From Streptococcus minor DSM 17118 (GTDB lineage: Bacteria; Bacillota; Bacilli; Lactobacillales; Streptococcaceae), in the NCBI RefSeq assembly GCF_000377005.1, contig NZ_AQYB01000031.1:1-64000 (forward strand): DNA of 64,000 nt, in the 5' to 3' direction. The translations under genes and the position numbers were made by a program. Positions 47,727 through 57,186 of the stretch are shown here, one piece after another. Position 1 is the stretch's first letter; every line of letters starts with the position of its first letter. A model generated the notes under the pieces. The model was not told where the DNA came from and ran no database searches. It worked only from the letters and a program-made list of their open reading frames with translations.

Positions 47727-50534
47727 ATGAGAAAGCGCTTACTTTTTTCAGCCGTAGTTTTTTCTATGATGAGTTTTGTTGGAGGAGCTATTGCGTCGGC
47801 AACAACTTATTTAGAGACTGATAAAAATTATTACACTGATGCTCAGGTTACAAGGGGCTTTTTGGATCAGGAAATATCTGAAAGTATCATTGGACAGGAG
47901 AATTGGGAAAAATTTCAAGTAGCTGTTGCGAAGCAATTGGTGACCTATACTCCGGGAATGACCTTCAATCAGTATTATTTAGCAAATGGGATTTCTCCAG
48001 AAGATAACTTTCAAGTTTACCGTGGTGTCGGAATCAACGGAAGTCAAGATATATTATTGCCTTCTGGTGGTTATCTAAATTCAAATCCAAATCCTAAAGG
48101 TTTTACAGGGGTGGACTATATTACATATGTTGGTCCATCTCATGATCGCGGAGCTTATTGGGGCGACCGTACACTTGAAGATCCAATATTATTTTCTCGT
48201 TTGACCGTTGGACAGCCAAGTTTTGGTGTGTTTGATGGAACAAATAATCGTTTTCCAGTTCAAATTGGATATGGAGAACAGGCTACAGTCATGGATTATA
48301 TGCTAGTGCCTGAAAATGATGTTGTGATTCCTGCGCGTTTCAATAGCAAACGGGATGATCTTTATTTGACAATGCGTAGTCGTGGATTATTTGGTGCTGA
48401 CTTAAAAGGAGCCCAAGTTTTTCTGGATGTTACTCGAAAGGGAGAAACTGTCGTTGGATCTGGCACAAACCCGAAGTCTTATATTGATACGACCACAAAA
48501 GTATTAATGACGGATAAAACCTATGAACAAATGGGTTTGAGAGGTAAATTATTTAGTGCTACAGCCTACAGGACTGCAAACCGAGAATTGACAAAAATTG
48601 GAGTTGACCAATTTTCTTCGATCATTAATAAACATCTACAAGCGATTCAATCTGCCAGTGGAGCAAACACCATTGTTTCTGGGAATGGTGGTCAAATTCA
48701 ACTAACTGGTTTTTACCGTCAGTCAAACCTTGACGATAACTATACTAGTTCTGCACAAGATCGCGAGGTAGACGCTCTTGATACTGTGAATGTTGTCTAT
48801 TATATGTATACAGCAGGAGCGGATGTGACAGTTACAACTCCTCTTGCTTCAAATGGAAAACATCTCTATTCTTCAAATGAGTCTGTTTTTACCATTGAAA
48901 CGACTCGTCCTTATTTTACCGATTTTGGAGACTTGTCATCCAATCTAACATCAACTACTGTTTTAGCTGATTTTGAAAAAACACTTGGTGCTCAGTCTTT
49001 CAAAGTGATAGATGCTGGTATCAAAAAAGATGGGGAATCGATAGGGGTTGATACCTCTCGTATTCGTATTCGAGTTAGTTTGAATGATGGTACCACCTAC
49101 GAAGATAAGGCCTATACATTCGATGAATTAAAGGATGCATTTGTTTCTAAGGCGTTTCCAGTTGGAGAAGTGAAGTTAGTCTATACTTATGCAGCTCCAG
49201 ACGCAAAAGAAGAAATTATCGGAAAATTACCTTCTGAGATTGAGGATAACCAAGGTGCTTATGCTGTTCCATTCGTTCGATTAGTTGAAATTGAAGCAGA
49301 GAGGTATGGCATACATTATCATTTTGAGTCCGCTGACGCTACATTGACCCTACCACAGGAAGTAATGTCTTTGTTACCGGTTGATAATCAAACTTATACA
49401 CAAGGGCAAGAAATCACTTTGCAGCGACCAAGTGTTGAGACTGTGCATGTATCTAATGGAGACTGGGAATTTATTGGTTACCCATCTGATAAAGTTACGA
49501 TAGGAGCTACTGATGCTCATATTACTGGGACATGGAGATTTCTTCCAACCATCCCAAAAGGCACTGTTATCATTCAGTTTGTGGATGAAGCTGGTAGCCT
49601 TCTGAAAACGGAGACCCCTTTAGATTTGACAGATGTTAATGCCGGTATACCATATGATGTAACAAATTTGGTAACAGATGAGATTGAAGTGAATGGAAAG
49701 ACCTATACAAAAGTTGGTGTTAAAGAAGGAACACTGACAGGAAGTCTTGTAGCTGGTAATAATCTAATTGTTGTGACCTATAAAGAAAAGCCAGCGCCAG
49801 TCCCACCGACTATCAAAAGAGGAACGGTTATTCTTCAGTTTGTAGATGCAGCGGGTACGTTATTGAAGACAGAAATGCCAAGCCAATATACAAATGTAGA
49901 AGTAGACACTCCTTATGATATTACTGCCTTGGCAATAGATGAGGTTACCATCAATGGTAAAACCTATACAAAACAGTCACTAATTTCAGGTAGTTTAATT
50001 GGAACGATTGTAGAAGGTAATAATGTTATTGTGATTGCTTATCACGAAAAACCAGTTGTTACACCACCAGCTATTAAAAAAGGTTCAGTCACTGTACGAT
50101 TTGTAGATACCAATGGTATTGAATTAAAGGTCGCAATTCCCGTTCAGGATGCTGTAGAGGGCACACCATATGACGTTTCGAACTTGGCAATAGATGAAAT
50201 AAAGATTAATGGTAAAACTTATGTAAAAAAAGGTTTGAAGTCAGGTGCTGAAAAAGGAACAGTTGTCGCTGGAAATACAGACGTTGTTTTTGAATATATG
50301 GAGAAAAAGCCGACAACTCCACCAATAATTCCGCCAACAACCTCACAGTCAACAGTGCCTTCGGAGACTCCACCAGCCAGTTCTACTCCAAAAACGGTCG
50401 TTGTTAAACCGAGACAAGGCAATCAAGTATTACCTCGTACAGGGGAATCAAGTTCGATGATATGGTTGACGGTAGGATTGACCTTGCTAATAAGTTTATG
50501 GTTTCTACAATCTAAATCGAACAAAAAATCGTAA
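47727..50534 (+). CDS. LPXTG-anchored surface protein with three MucBP-type repeats
   Basis: 935 residues. Signal peptide MRKRLLFSAVVFSMMSFVGG-AIASA. Residues ~30-600 are a unique extracellular region: an N-terminal ADP-ribosyltransferase-sized globular stretch with YRGVGINGSQDILLPSGGYL, then beta-rich parts. Three ~85-residue repeats begin near residues 609, 694 and 782 (GTVIIQFVDEAGSLLKTE; GTVILQFVDAAGTLLKTE; GSVTVRFVDTNGIELK), each with a PYDVTNL-like turn and NGKTYTK, the MucBP pattern. Pro/Thr-rich wall spanner, then LPRTG at residues 902-906, membrane helix and KSNKKS. Likely a sortase A substrate and mucin or glycan adhesin. AT-richer than neighbours; own terminator. Confidence 0.88.
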   Translation: MRKRLLFSAVVFSMMSFVGGAIASATTYLETDKNYYTDAQVTRGFLDQEISESIIGQENWEKFQVAVAKQLVTYTPGMTFNQYYLANGISPEDNFQVYRGVGINGSQDILLPSGGYLNSNPNPKGFTGVDYITYVGPSHDRGAYWGDRTLEDPILFSRLTVGQPSFGVFDGTNNRFPVQIGYGEQATVMDYMLVPENDVVIPARFNSKRDDLYLTMRSRGLFGADLKGAQVFLDVTRKGETVVGSGTNPKSYIDTTTKVLMTDKTYEQMGLRGKLFSATAYRTANRELTKIGVDQFSSIINKHLQAIQSASGANTIVSGNGGQIQLTGFYRQSNLDDNYTSSAQDREVDALDTVNVVYYMYTAGADVTVTTPLASNGKHLYSSNESVFTIETTRPYFTDFGDLSSNLTSTTVLADFEKTLGAQSFKVIDAGIKKDGESIGVDTSRIRIRVSLNDGTTYEDKAYTFDELKDAFVSKAFPVGEVKLVYTYAAPDAKEEIIGKLPSEIEDNQGAYAVPFVRLVEIEAERYGIHYHFESADATLTLPQEVMSLLPVDNQTYTQGQEITLQRPSVETVHVSNGDWEFIGYPSDKVTIGATDAHITGTWRFLPTIPKGTVIIQFVDEAGSLLKTETPLDLTDVNAGIPYDVTNLVTDEIEVNGKTYTKVGVKEGTLTGSLVAGNNLIVVTYKEKPAPVPPTIKRGTVILQFVDAAGTLLKTEMPSQYTNVEVDTPYDITALAIDEVTINGKTYTKQSLISGSLIGTIVEGNNVIVIAYHEKPVVTPPAIKKGSVTVRFVDTNGIELKVAIPVQDAVEGTPYDVSNLAIDEIKINGKTYVKKGLKSGAEKGTVVAGNTDVVFEYMEKKPTTPPIIPPTTSQSTVPSETPPASSTPKTVVVKPRQGNQVLPRTGESSSMIWLTVGLTLLISLWFLQSKSNKKS

Positions 50535-50558
50535 CAAATCATTCTTGTGATGGGCTTC

Positions 50559-50588
50559 AAGAGAGAGTTTTCTCTCTCTTTTTTATTT
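50559..50588 (+). terminator. terminator of the LPXTG gene
   Basis: AAGAGAGAG ttt CTCTCTCTT then TTTTTA. Confidence 0.85.
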
Positions 50589-50643
50589 TGAATTGAACGC
50601 TTTTCATGATAAAATAGACTTAGTTTATTTTCTGGAGGAAATC

Positions 50644-51720
50644 ATGAGTAACTATTTAGCAAAACGTTTGGCGAAATTTGAAGCAGCCCTCGATGGGGCT
50701 GGTGTGGATGGGATTTTGGTTACCAATCTGACCAACATCTATTACCTGACTGGTTTTTCAGGTACTAGTGCTACTCTTTTTATTAGCAAAAAACGCCGTA
50801 TTTTTGTGACCGATGCCCGTTACACTCTGATTGCAAAGAGTGTGGTCAAGGATTTTGATATTTTAGACAATAGGGATGCTTTGGGAGAAATTGCCAAGGT
50901 CATTGCAGATGATAAGTTGGCAACCATTGGCTTTGACAGTCAGGTGACCTATGGTTTTTATCAGCAACTTAGCCAAAACTTTGCAGATTATGAATTGAAG
51001 TCTCTAACAGGTTTTGTGGAGAAACTCCGCATGATAAAAGATGACAGTGAGATTGCCACTATTCGTCATGCTTGTTCTATCTCTGATAAGGCTTTTATTG
51101 ATGTGTTGGATTTTATTAAGCCCGGTCAGACGACAGAGTTGCAGGTGGCCAACTTCCTTGATTTCCGGATGAGAGAATATGGAGCTTCGGGAGTATCTTT
51201 TGAAACTATCGCAGCTTCAGGTTATCGCTCTGCCATGCCCCATGGTGTAGCTAGTGATAAAGTAATCGAAACGGGTGAGAGTTTGACTCTGGACTTTGGT
51301 TGTTACTACAACCACTATGTGTCTGATATGACACGAACTGTCCATATCGGTCAAGTGACGGACCAAGAGCGGGAGATTTATGATGTGGTTCTGCGAGCCA
51401 ACCAAGCATTGATTGAAAAGGCGAAGGCTGGTCTTTCCTTTGCAGATTTTGATGGCATCCCTCGCTCTGTCATTGCAGAGGCTGGATATGGGCCTCATTT
51501 TACCCATAGTATCGGCCACGGAATGGGATTGGATGTTCATGAAATTCCTTACTTTGGTCCAGCCAGCACAGGCCAATTGGAGGTTGGCATGGTGGTGACA
51601 GATGAGCCCGGTATCTACCTAGATAATCAATATGGTCTACGTATTGAAGATGACCTCTTGATTACAGAAACTGGATGTGAAGTCTTGACCTTGGCACCAA
51701 AAGAGTTGATTGTTCTGTAA
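50644..51720 (+). CDS. M24 Xaa-Pro peptidase
   Basis: 358 residues from ATG 50644 (CTGGAGGAAATC upstream; the in-frame extension to 50593 is not family sequence). N-terminal creatinase-like domain (NLTNIYYLTGFSGTSATL), then the pita-bread domain with metal ligands: Asp in LTLDFGCYYNHYVSDMTRTV (two), His in HSIGHGMGLDVHE, Glu in TDEPGIYLD and in LRIEDDLLIT. Removes N-terminal residues before proline. PepP and PepQ cannot be separated here with certainty. Precedes efp, a common pairing. Confidence 0.92.
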   Translation: MSNYLAKRLAKFEAALDGAGVDGILVTNLTNIYYLTGFSGTSATLFISKKRRIFVTDARYTLIAKSVVKDFDILDNRDALGEIAKVIADDKLATIGFDSQVTYGFYQQLSQNFADYELKSLTGFVEKLRMIKDDSEIATIRHACSISDKAFIDVLDFIKPGQTTELQVANFLDFRMREYGASGVSFETIAASGYRSAMPHGVASDKVIETGESLTLDFGCYYNHYVSDMTRTVHIGQVTDQEREIYDVVLRANQALIEKAKAGLSFADFDGIPRSVIAEAGYGPHFTHSIGHGMGLDVHEIPYFGPASTGQLEVGMVVTDEPGIYLDNQYGLRIEDDLLITETGCEVLTLAPKELIVL

Positions 51721-51731
51721 TAGAATACCTA

Positions 51732-51767
51732 AAAGAGAGAATTTAGTTTGTGCTAGATTCTCTTTCA
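51732..51767 (+). terminator. terminator of the M24 peptidase gene
   Basis: AAAGAGAGAAT / AGATTCTCTTT stem with a long loop. Confidence 0.65.
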
Positions 51768-51861
51768 TTTGGTCTGATGTAGCTTGAAAGAAAAGATTTG
51801 AGAATAGGCCGTATTTGTGGTAAAATAAAACGAATAAATAAAATTACGAGGTAATGCACCA

Positions 51862-52419
51862 ATGATTGAAGCAAGCAAATTAAGAGCTGGTATGACCTTT
51901 GAAGCAGATGGCAAATTGATCAAGGTTTTGGATGCGAGCCATCACAAGCCAGGTAAGGGAAACACCATCATGCGAATGAAATTGCGTGATGTCCGTACCG
52001 GATCTACTTTCGATACTACCTACCGTCCAGATGAAAAATTTGAGCAGGCCATTATCGAGACTGTCCCAGCTCAATACCTTTATCAAATGGATGACACAGC
52101 TTATTTCATGAACACTGAAACATATGATCAGTATGAAATCCCTGTAGCGACCATTCAAGAAGAATTGCTCTATATCTTAGAGAATTCAGATGTCAAAATT
52201 CAATTTTATGGAACAGAAGTTATCGGTGTTACGGTACCAACTACTGTTGAACTGACCGTTACAGAGACCCAACCATCTATCAAAGGTGCGACGGTAACCG
52301 GTTCAGGAAAACCAGCCACTATGGAAACTGGTTTGGTTGTCAACGTACCAGACTTTATTGAAGCTGGTCAAAAATTAGTCATTAATACAGCAGAAGGCAC
52401 CTACGTATCTCGCGCTTAG
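51862..52419 (+). CDS. efp: elongation factor P
   Basis: 185 residues, three OB-like domains. [20 protein letters not shown], the modifiable-loop region [40 protein letters not shown]-like strand and the C-terminal [20 protein letters not shown]. Rescues ribosomes stalled at polyproline. Ribosome site ACGAGGTAATG. Followed 21 bases later by the Asp23 gene and nusB, a conserved streptococcal order. Confidence 0.95.
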   Translation: MIEASKLRAGMTFEADGKLIKVLDASHHKPGKGNTIMRMKLRDVRTGSTFDTTYRPDEKFEQAIIETVPAQYLYQMDDTAYFMNTETYDQYEIPVATIQEELLYILENSDVKIQFYGTEVIGVTVPTTVELTVTETQPSIKGATVTGSGKPATMETGLVVNVPDFIEAGQKLVINTAEGTYVSRA

Positions 52420-52440
52420 GCCTCTTAGAAAGGACAGGTT

Positions 52441-52833
52441 ATGTCAGTAGAAAATATCGGCGAAATCGTTATTGCCCCTCACGTACTAGAAGTTATCACT
52501 GGGATTGCTTCGGCTAAGGTAGAAGGTGTCCACTCTCTTCACAACAAGCGTTTTACAGATGGATGGTCAAAGACTTCCCTGAACCGTGGTGTTTACCTAG
52601 AATCCGACGAAGAAGGTAATCTGACAGCGGATATCTATGTGTATCTAGAGTATGGCGTGTCTGTGCCGAATGTCTCCATGAATATCCAGCGTGCTGTCAA
52701 AACAGCAGTTTTTAACTATGCAGATGTCACAGTATCAGCTGTTAATATCCATGTTGTAGGTATCGTACCAGTTGAAACACCAAAACCAGATTTACAAGAT
52801 CTGTTTGGCGAGGACTTCCTAGATGAAGAATAA
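52441..52833 (+). CDS. Asp23/Gls24 family envelope stress protein (YqhY-like)
   Basis: 130 residues. IGEIVIAPHVLEVITGIASA, VEGVHSLHN, the acidic YLESDEEGNLTADIYVYLE and VTVSAVNIHVVGIVPVE. The efp-yqhY-nusB position identifies it with YqhY-type proteins, which are linked to acetyl-CoA carboxylase control in Bacillus. Second Asp23 paralogue in the window. Overlaps nusB by 11 bases. Confidence 0.88.
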   Translation: MSVENIGEIVIAPHVLEVITGIASAKVEGVHSLHNKRFTDGWSKTSLNRGVYLESDEEGNLTADIYVYLEYGVSVPNVSMNIQRAVKTAVFNYADVTVSAVNIHVVGIVPVETPKPDLQDLFGEDFLDEE

Positions 52834-53245
52834 GCTTGTAGACTCAAGAAGGCACTTGCGTCAACGGGCTCTTCAAGCTATCGTCTCTCTAGAATTTGGG
52901 CAGGATCCTCTGCAAGCAGCTCAGTTTTCTTATCTCTATGATCAAGAAGAGATCCAAGAGGCAGAGATTCCTCTCTTTCTTCTCCAGTTGGTGACGGGTG
53001 TTGATCAACATCGGGATGAGCTAGATAAGGAGTTGGAACCTCATCTCAAATCTGGTTGGAGTATGGATCGTTTGACCACCATTGACAAAAGTATTTTGCG
53101 ACTAGGCCTCTTTGAAATTCGTTATTGTGATGAGACGCCAGATCGAGTAGCTGTTAACGAAGCTATCGAATTAGCTAAAGACTTCTCAGATCAGGCTTCT
53201 GCCAAGTTTATCAACGGCATCCTGACTCACTTTGTGACAGACTAA
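52823..53245 (+). CDS. nusB: transcription antitermination factor NusB
   Basis: 140 residues, all helical: RRHLRQRALQAIVSLEFGQD, then TIDKSILRLGLFEIRY, VAVNEAIELAKDF and KFINGILTHF. Acts in rRNA antitermination with NusE (S10). Ribosome site and start lie inside the Asp23 gene, so it is translationally coupled. Ended by the terminator at 53244. Confidence 0.93.
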   Translation: MKNKLVDSRRHLRQRALQAIVSLEFGQDPLQAAQFSYLYDQEEIQEAEIPLFLLQLVTGVDQHRDELDKELEPHLKSGWSMDRLTTIDKSILRLGLFEIRYCDETPDRVAVNEAIELAKDFSDQASAKFINGILTHFVTD

Positions 53246-53272
53246 AAAACCTCCGTACGGAGGTTTTTTATT
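53244..53272 (+). terminator. terminator of efp-nusB
   Basis: AAAAAACCTCCGTACGGAGGTTTTTT, perfect palindrome. Confidence 0.9.
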
Positions 53273-53422
53273 ACTTCCTTTGAATGGAAAGGTAGATTTT
53301 TAAATAAAGAAACTACTTCTTAGCTGTCGGTATTTTCCCTACTCATCTCAGAGAAGTCGACTCATTCTAATAGTGGATGCAGTAGTTTAGAGGGTCTATG
53401 AATATGATTCAAGTTTAAATTC

Positions 53423-53470
53423 TTGACTTCCATTTTTAGAGGTGATATAATTATTTCGAATTCGAAATAA
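53423..53470 (+). promoter_or_regulatory. mhqR-like promoter with 20-bp palindromic operator
   Basis: TTGACT (53423-53428), 17-base spacer, TATAAT (53446-53451), then the perfect palindrome TTATTTCGAATTCGAAATAA (53451-53470) over the transcript start. Very close to the Bacillus MhqR operator (ATCT-cgAATTCg-AGAT type). Confidence 0.85.
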
Positions 53471-53482
53471 AAGGGATGACTA

Positions 53483-53908
53483 ATGGATAGACAAGAAGAA
53501 GCTCTTAAAGCGATTGTTGGTCTCAAGCGTGTCAATGCGCATCTGGAGTCCATTATGCGACAGGATGTGCACCGTCACAATCTCAATGTAAATGAGTTTG
53601 CGGTATTGGAGTTGCTTTACCACAAGGGACGTCAGCAAGTGCAAGCAATAAAAGAGAAGATTTTGGTAGCAAATAGCAGTACCACTTACCTGTTAAATAA
53701 ATTATGTGAGAAGGAACTTTGTTTTCGTCAGATTGACGAAAATGATAAACGTATTACCTATATTGATTTAACTGAGACAGGGAAAAAGTTGATGGCAAAA
53801 ATTTTTCCTGAACATGCAAGGGTACTTGAAAGTGCAGTTCATCGTCTGAGTGACGGCGAACTGACTCAACTGAGATTTTTATTAAAAAAAATATCTGGAT
53901 TAACCTAG
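53483..53908 (+). CDS. MarR-family repressor, MhqR-like
   Basis: 141 residues. Winged helix: LNVNEFAVLELLYHKGRQQV, SSTTYLLNKLCEKELCFRQI and the wing ENDKRITYIDLTETGKKLM. Sequence, operator and neighbours match MhqR, which senses quinones and other electrophiles. Represses itself and the following four-gene operon. No Cys in the N-terminal helix of the 1-Cys OhrR type is seen, so the sensing mechanism is open. Ribosome site AAGGGATG. A small hairpin ATCTGGA / TCCAGAT (53893-53915) follows the coding end. Confidence 0.85.
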   Translation: MDRQEEALKAIVGLKRVNAHLESIMRQDVHRHNLNVNEFAVLELLYHKGRQQVQAIKEKILVANSSTTYLLNKLCEKELCFRQIDENDKRITYIDLTETGKKLMAKIFPEHARVLESAVHRLSDGELTQLRFLLKKISGLT

Positions 53909-53930
53909 TCCAGATTATCCTTTCTAAGAA

Positions 53931-53948
53931 AATTCGAATTCGAAATAA
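53931..53948 (+). promoter_or_regulatory. second MhqR-type operator before the dioxygenase operon
   Basis: TTCGAATTCGAA core palindrome with the right half CGAAATAATT identical to the first operator, 20 bases before the next start codon. No separate strong promoter is seen, so it may control read-through or a weak promoter. Confidence 0.7.
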
Positions 53949-53968
53949 TTTAAGATGAGGAATATGAC

Positions 53969-54961
53969 ATGACAAACAAACTTTTAGGAATTCACCATGT
54001 GACAGCTATTACTGATGATGTGCAACGCAACTATGACTTTTTCACCAAGGTTTTGGGCATGCGATTGGTAAAGAAAACAGTTAATCAGGATGATTTTCAG
54101 ACCTACCATACTTTTTATGCGGATGATAAAGGCAATGCAGGAACAGACATGACCTTCTTTGATTTTAATGGTATTCCAAGTGGTCGTAAGGGTACAAATA
54201 CCATTTCGCGTACAGGTTTCCGTGTACCCAATGATCGTGCTTTAGAGTATTACCTAGACCGTTTTGAAAAATTTGGCGTGAAACATGGTGAGATTGAAGA
54301 ATTGTATGGAATGAAAACTCTTCCTTTTGAAGAAGCAGATGGCCAACTCTTCAGACTATTTTCTGATGAAAATAATACAGGTGTGGCACCTGGTGAACCA
54401 TGGGAAAATGGCCCAGTACCAACAGATGTTGCGATTTATGGTTTGGGTCCGGTTGAGATAACTGTCTCCTATTTTGATGAATTTTCAGATATTCTTGAAC
54501 AAGTTTATGAAATGAAACCGATCGTCAAAGAAGAAGGTAGAACACTATTTGAAATGGGAGAAGGCGGCAACGGAGGTCGTGTCATCTTACGACAAGATCA
54601 GACTAGTCCAAATGCGATGGAAGGCTATGGAATGGTCCACCACGTTGCCTTCCGAGTTGCAACAAGAGAAGCTCTACAACATTGGATTGACAAGTACCAA
54701 GCTATGAATATTGGAAATTCAGGCTTTGTGGACAGATTCTATTTTGGAGCACTTTATGCTCGCATTGGGCATATCCTGATTGAGTTATCGACTGATGGTC
54801 CTGGCTTTATGCAGGATGAACCCTATGAAAGTTTAGGTGAGAAACTCTCTTTGCCACCTTTCTTGGAAGCACTTCGTACGCATATTGAAAGTGAAGTACG
54901 TGATTTTGATACATCTAAAACAAACCAAATGGGAGGTCAAACAAATGGTTACAACAATTAA
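53969..54961 (+). CDS. VOC-family ring-cleaving dioxygenase, MhqO-like
   Basis: 330 residues, two glyoxalase/bleomycin-resistance (VOC) modules. GIHHVTAITDDVQRNYDFFT and GMVHHVAFRVATREALQHWI supply metal His; a Glu in RIGHILIELSTDGPGFMQDE completes the site. MhqO/MhqA-type proteins are induced by hydroquinones and are thought to cleave them. Heads an operon with overlaps or short gaps (17 bases overlap with the next gene). Confidence 0.87.
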   Translation: MTNKLLGIHHVTAITDDVQRNYDFFTKVLGMRLVKKTVNQDDFQTYHTFYADDKGNAGTDMTFFDFNGIPSGRKGTNTISRTGFRVPNDRALEYYLDRFEKFGVKHGEIEELYGMKTLPFEEADGQLFRLFSDENNTGVAPGEPWENGPVPTDVAIYGLGPVEITVSYFDEFSDILEQVYEMKPIVKEEGRTLFEMGEGGNGGRVILRQDQTSPNAMEGYGMVHHVAFRVATREALQHWIDKYQAMNIGNSGFVDRFYFGALYARIGHILIELSTDGPGFMQDEPYESLGEKLSLPPFLEALRTHIESEVRDFDTSKTNQMGGQTNGYNN

Positions 54962-55847
54962 TGGAATTCATCATATTAGCGCTATCGTTGGGAATGTGAA
55001 TGAGGCACTTGATTTTTACGAGCGCATTCTGGGATTGCGTTTGATTAAACAAACGGTCAATTTTGACGATCCAAATACCTATCATCTTTATTTCTCCAAT
55101 GCTAATGTCGAGAAGGGAACGGTCTTTACATTCTTTCCTTGGGAATCAAAGCATATTGGCCGTAAAGGTAGTGGTCAAGTTGGCCGCATTGCTTTCTTCG
55201 TTGGGAAAGGACATTTGGATTATTGGAAAGAGCGCTTAGCTGCGTTTGGCATCTCAGTTGAAGAAGGAAAAACGTTTGACCGCCCAAGTATTGACTTTAC
55301 AGACCAACACGCACTGGAGTTGAGTATTGTGGAGTCTGATAAGTTGGAAGATAAACCTGCATTGCTTGGTTTTTATGGTTCTGAAATTTGGTCCTTTAAA
55401 CCGGTGGCAAGTCGGACATTTTTCGTTGAACAATTAGGTTTTACCTTTGTCAAAGAAACAGATAGTCATTTAGTATTACAGGCTGGTGATCGGGAACACT
55501 ATGTCTACATTCCAAAAGAAGCAAAAGAACGTGGTGCTTGGGGTGTCGGAACAGTCCACCATATTGCTTTCAGTGTCAAAGATCGTCAGCATCAGCAAGC
55601 TATCCATGATCAACTGGCTGCTGCCAATTATATTACGACAGAAGTCAAAGATCGCAAATATTTTCAGGCTATTTATGTCCGTGAAGTAGGTGGTGTCATC
55701 TTAGAATTTGCGACAGAAGGACCGGGCTTTACTGTGGATGAGGACTTAGCAGAGTTAGGAAGCAATCTCATGTTACCAGCTCATTATGAGTCTCGCCGGC
55801 AAGAGATTATAGAAAAATTGATCCCTATTCAAAGAAAGGTAGACTAA
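54945..55847 (+). CDS. second VOC-family ring-cleaving dioxygenase, MhqO paralogue
   Basis: 300 residues from ATG 54945 (MVTTINGIHHISAIVGNVNE); GGGAGGT upstream lies inside the previous gene. An in-frame extension to 54837 is out-of-family. VOC modules with GIHHISAIVGNVNEALDFYE and GTVHHIAFSVKDRQHQQAIH; Glu in VGGVILEFATEGPGFTVDED. A diverged tandem duplicate of the previous gene. One-base overlap (TAATG) with the next gene. Confidence 0.87.
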   Translation: MVTTINGIHHISAIVGNVNEALDFYERILGLRLIKQTVNFDDPNTYHLYFSNANVEKGTVFTFFPWESKHIGRKGSGQVGRIAFFVGKGHLDYWKERLAAFGISVEEGKTFDRPSIDFTDQHALELSIVESDKLEDKPALLGFYGSEIWSFKPVASRTFFVEQLGFTFVKETDSHLVLQAGDREHYVYIPKEAKERGAWGVGTVHHIAFSVKDRQHQQAIHDQLAAANYITTEVKDRKYFQAIYVREVGGVILEFATEGPGFTVDEDLAELGSNLMLPAHYESRRQEIIEKLIPIQRKVD

Positions 55848-56458
55848 TGTTAGAATATACTTTTGCTCAATTAAGTAAAAAAGAAAAGTACAATCTACTC
55901 ATTGGTTCTGTTATTCCGAGACCTGTTTTGTTTTTGACCAGTGTGGATCAAAATGGCGTTGTCAATGCTGCTCCATTTAGCTTCTTCAATCTCGTTTCTT
56001 ATGATCCGGCTATTCTCATGGTGTCTGTTCAACGTAAAGAGGGACAAATGAAAGACACTGCCCGAAATATTGTGGAGCAGGGGGAAGCTGTCGGTCATGT
56101 TCTGTCACATTCGATACTAGAGGAAGTCAACAAAACGGCTCAACCACTACCTCAAGGAAAAAGTGAGATAGAGCTCACACAGCTTAATATATTGGCTAGC
56201 AAGATAGTTGCTGTCCCTCGTGTTCAAGAGGCCAAGATTGCTTATGAGTTGTCCTTATATAAGCACGATACTATTGTCAGCGAAGATGGTGAAGTTGTGG
56301 CAGATGTTCTCTATCTGCAAGTCTTGCATATGCATGTAGATGAGTCGGTCAAAAAGGATACCCATATTTTACCGACAGAATTGGCACCGATTAGTCGTCT
56401 AGCGGGTGCTAATTATAGCACTTTAGGTGAGATGATCACTCTTGAGCGTCCAAATTAG
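55847..56458 (+). CDS. flavin reductase-like FMN-binding protein
   Basis: 203 residues. LIGSVIPRPVLFLTSVDQNG, VNAAPFSFFNLVSYDPAILM and KDTARNIVEQGEAVGHVLS match the flavin-reductase-like/DIM6-NTAB family that binds FMN as a dimer. Probably supplies reduced flavin or reduces quinone-type compounds. Coupled to both neighbours (nine-base gap before the next gene). Confidence 0.85.
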   Translation: MLEYTFAQLSKKEKYNLLIGSVIPRPVLFLTSVDQNGVVNAAPFSFFNLVSYDPAILMVSVQRKEGQMKDTARNIVEQGEAVGHVLSHSILEEVNKTAQPLPQGKSEIELTQLNILASKIVAVPRVQEAKIAYELSLYKHDTIVSEDGEVVADVLYLQVLHMHVDESVKKDTHILPTELAPISRLAGANYSTLGEMITLERPN

Positions 56459-56466
56459 GAGGAAAC

Positions 56467-57069
56467 ATGAAACATATTTATCATCATACCAGCTCCGAGG
56501 CTCCTACATTTGTGGTCCTCCATGGAACGGGAGGCAATGAAACCAGTCTCCTTCCAGCACTTGAGCATTTAAAAACATCTAGCAATATTTTGAGTATTCG
56601 TGGAAATGTCAATGAAAATGGGGCTCTTCGTTTTTTTGCTCGAAAAGCAGAAGGTGTTTACGACCTTGACAGTCTTGATAGAGAAATGTTGCATTTAAGA
56701 GAGTTTATTCTCAAATCTAGTCAAGAATATGGTTTTAGAATGGATAAAGTCGTCCTTTTCGGATTTTCCAATGGTGCCAATATTGGGATTCACCTTTTAC
56801 TACATCAACCAAATGAATTTAATTTTGGTATTTTTATGGCACCGCTTTATCCACTCGAAGTAGAGAAAGAACAAGACTTTTCGCACAAAAAAATCTATCT
56901 TTCGATGGGAAGGATGGATCCGATATGCTCTATGGAAAACAACCAAGAACTGCTTCATTTATTTGACAGACTAGGTATTGACTTAGAACTGGATTGGGTT
57001 ACCACACACGAATTGACATCGTCAATTGTTGTAGGTTACACCAATTGGTTTACAAAGCACTTTCATTAA
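56467..57069 (+). CDS. alpha/beta hydrolase (carboxylesterase-like, MhqD-type)
   Basis: 200 residues. TFVVLHGTGGNETSLLPALE (oxyanion region), the nucleophile Ser in VVLFGFSNGANIGIHLLLH, Asp in LSMGRMDPICS; the final His is in VTTHELTSSIVVGY. Similar in size and motifs to MhqD-type esterases in hydroquinone operons. Last gene of the operon; ribosome site AGGAGG. Confidence 0.82.
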   Translation: MKHIYHHTSSEAPTFVVLHGTGGNETSLLPALEHLKTSSNILSIRGNVNENGALRFFARKAEGVYDLDSLDREMLHLREFILKSSQEYGFRMDKVVLFGFSNGANIGIHLLLHQPNEFNFGIFMAPLYPLEVEKEQDFSHKKIYLSMGRMDPICSMENNQELLHLFDRLGIDLELDWVTTHELTSSIVVGYTNWFTKHFH

Positions 57070-57186
57070 ATCGTTGCAAAGAAAGAGTTGATATAGAACG
57101 ATGAAGCGCACTTCAATAGTGGGTGAGTAATCTGATTTTGGAGTGCTTTTTCGATGTACTCGAGTTATCTCTTCATGTTTATAACC

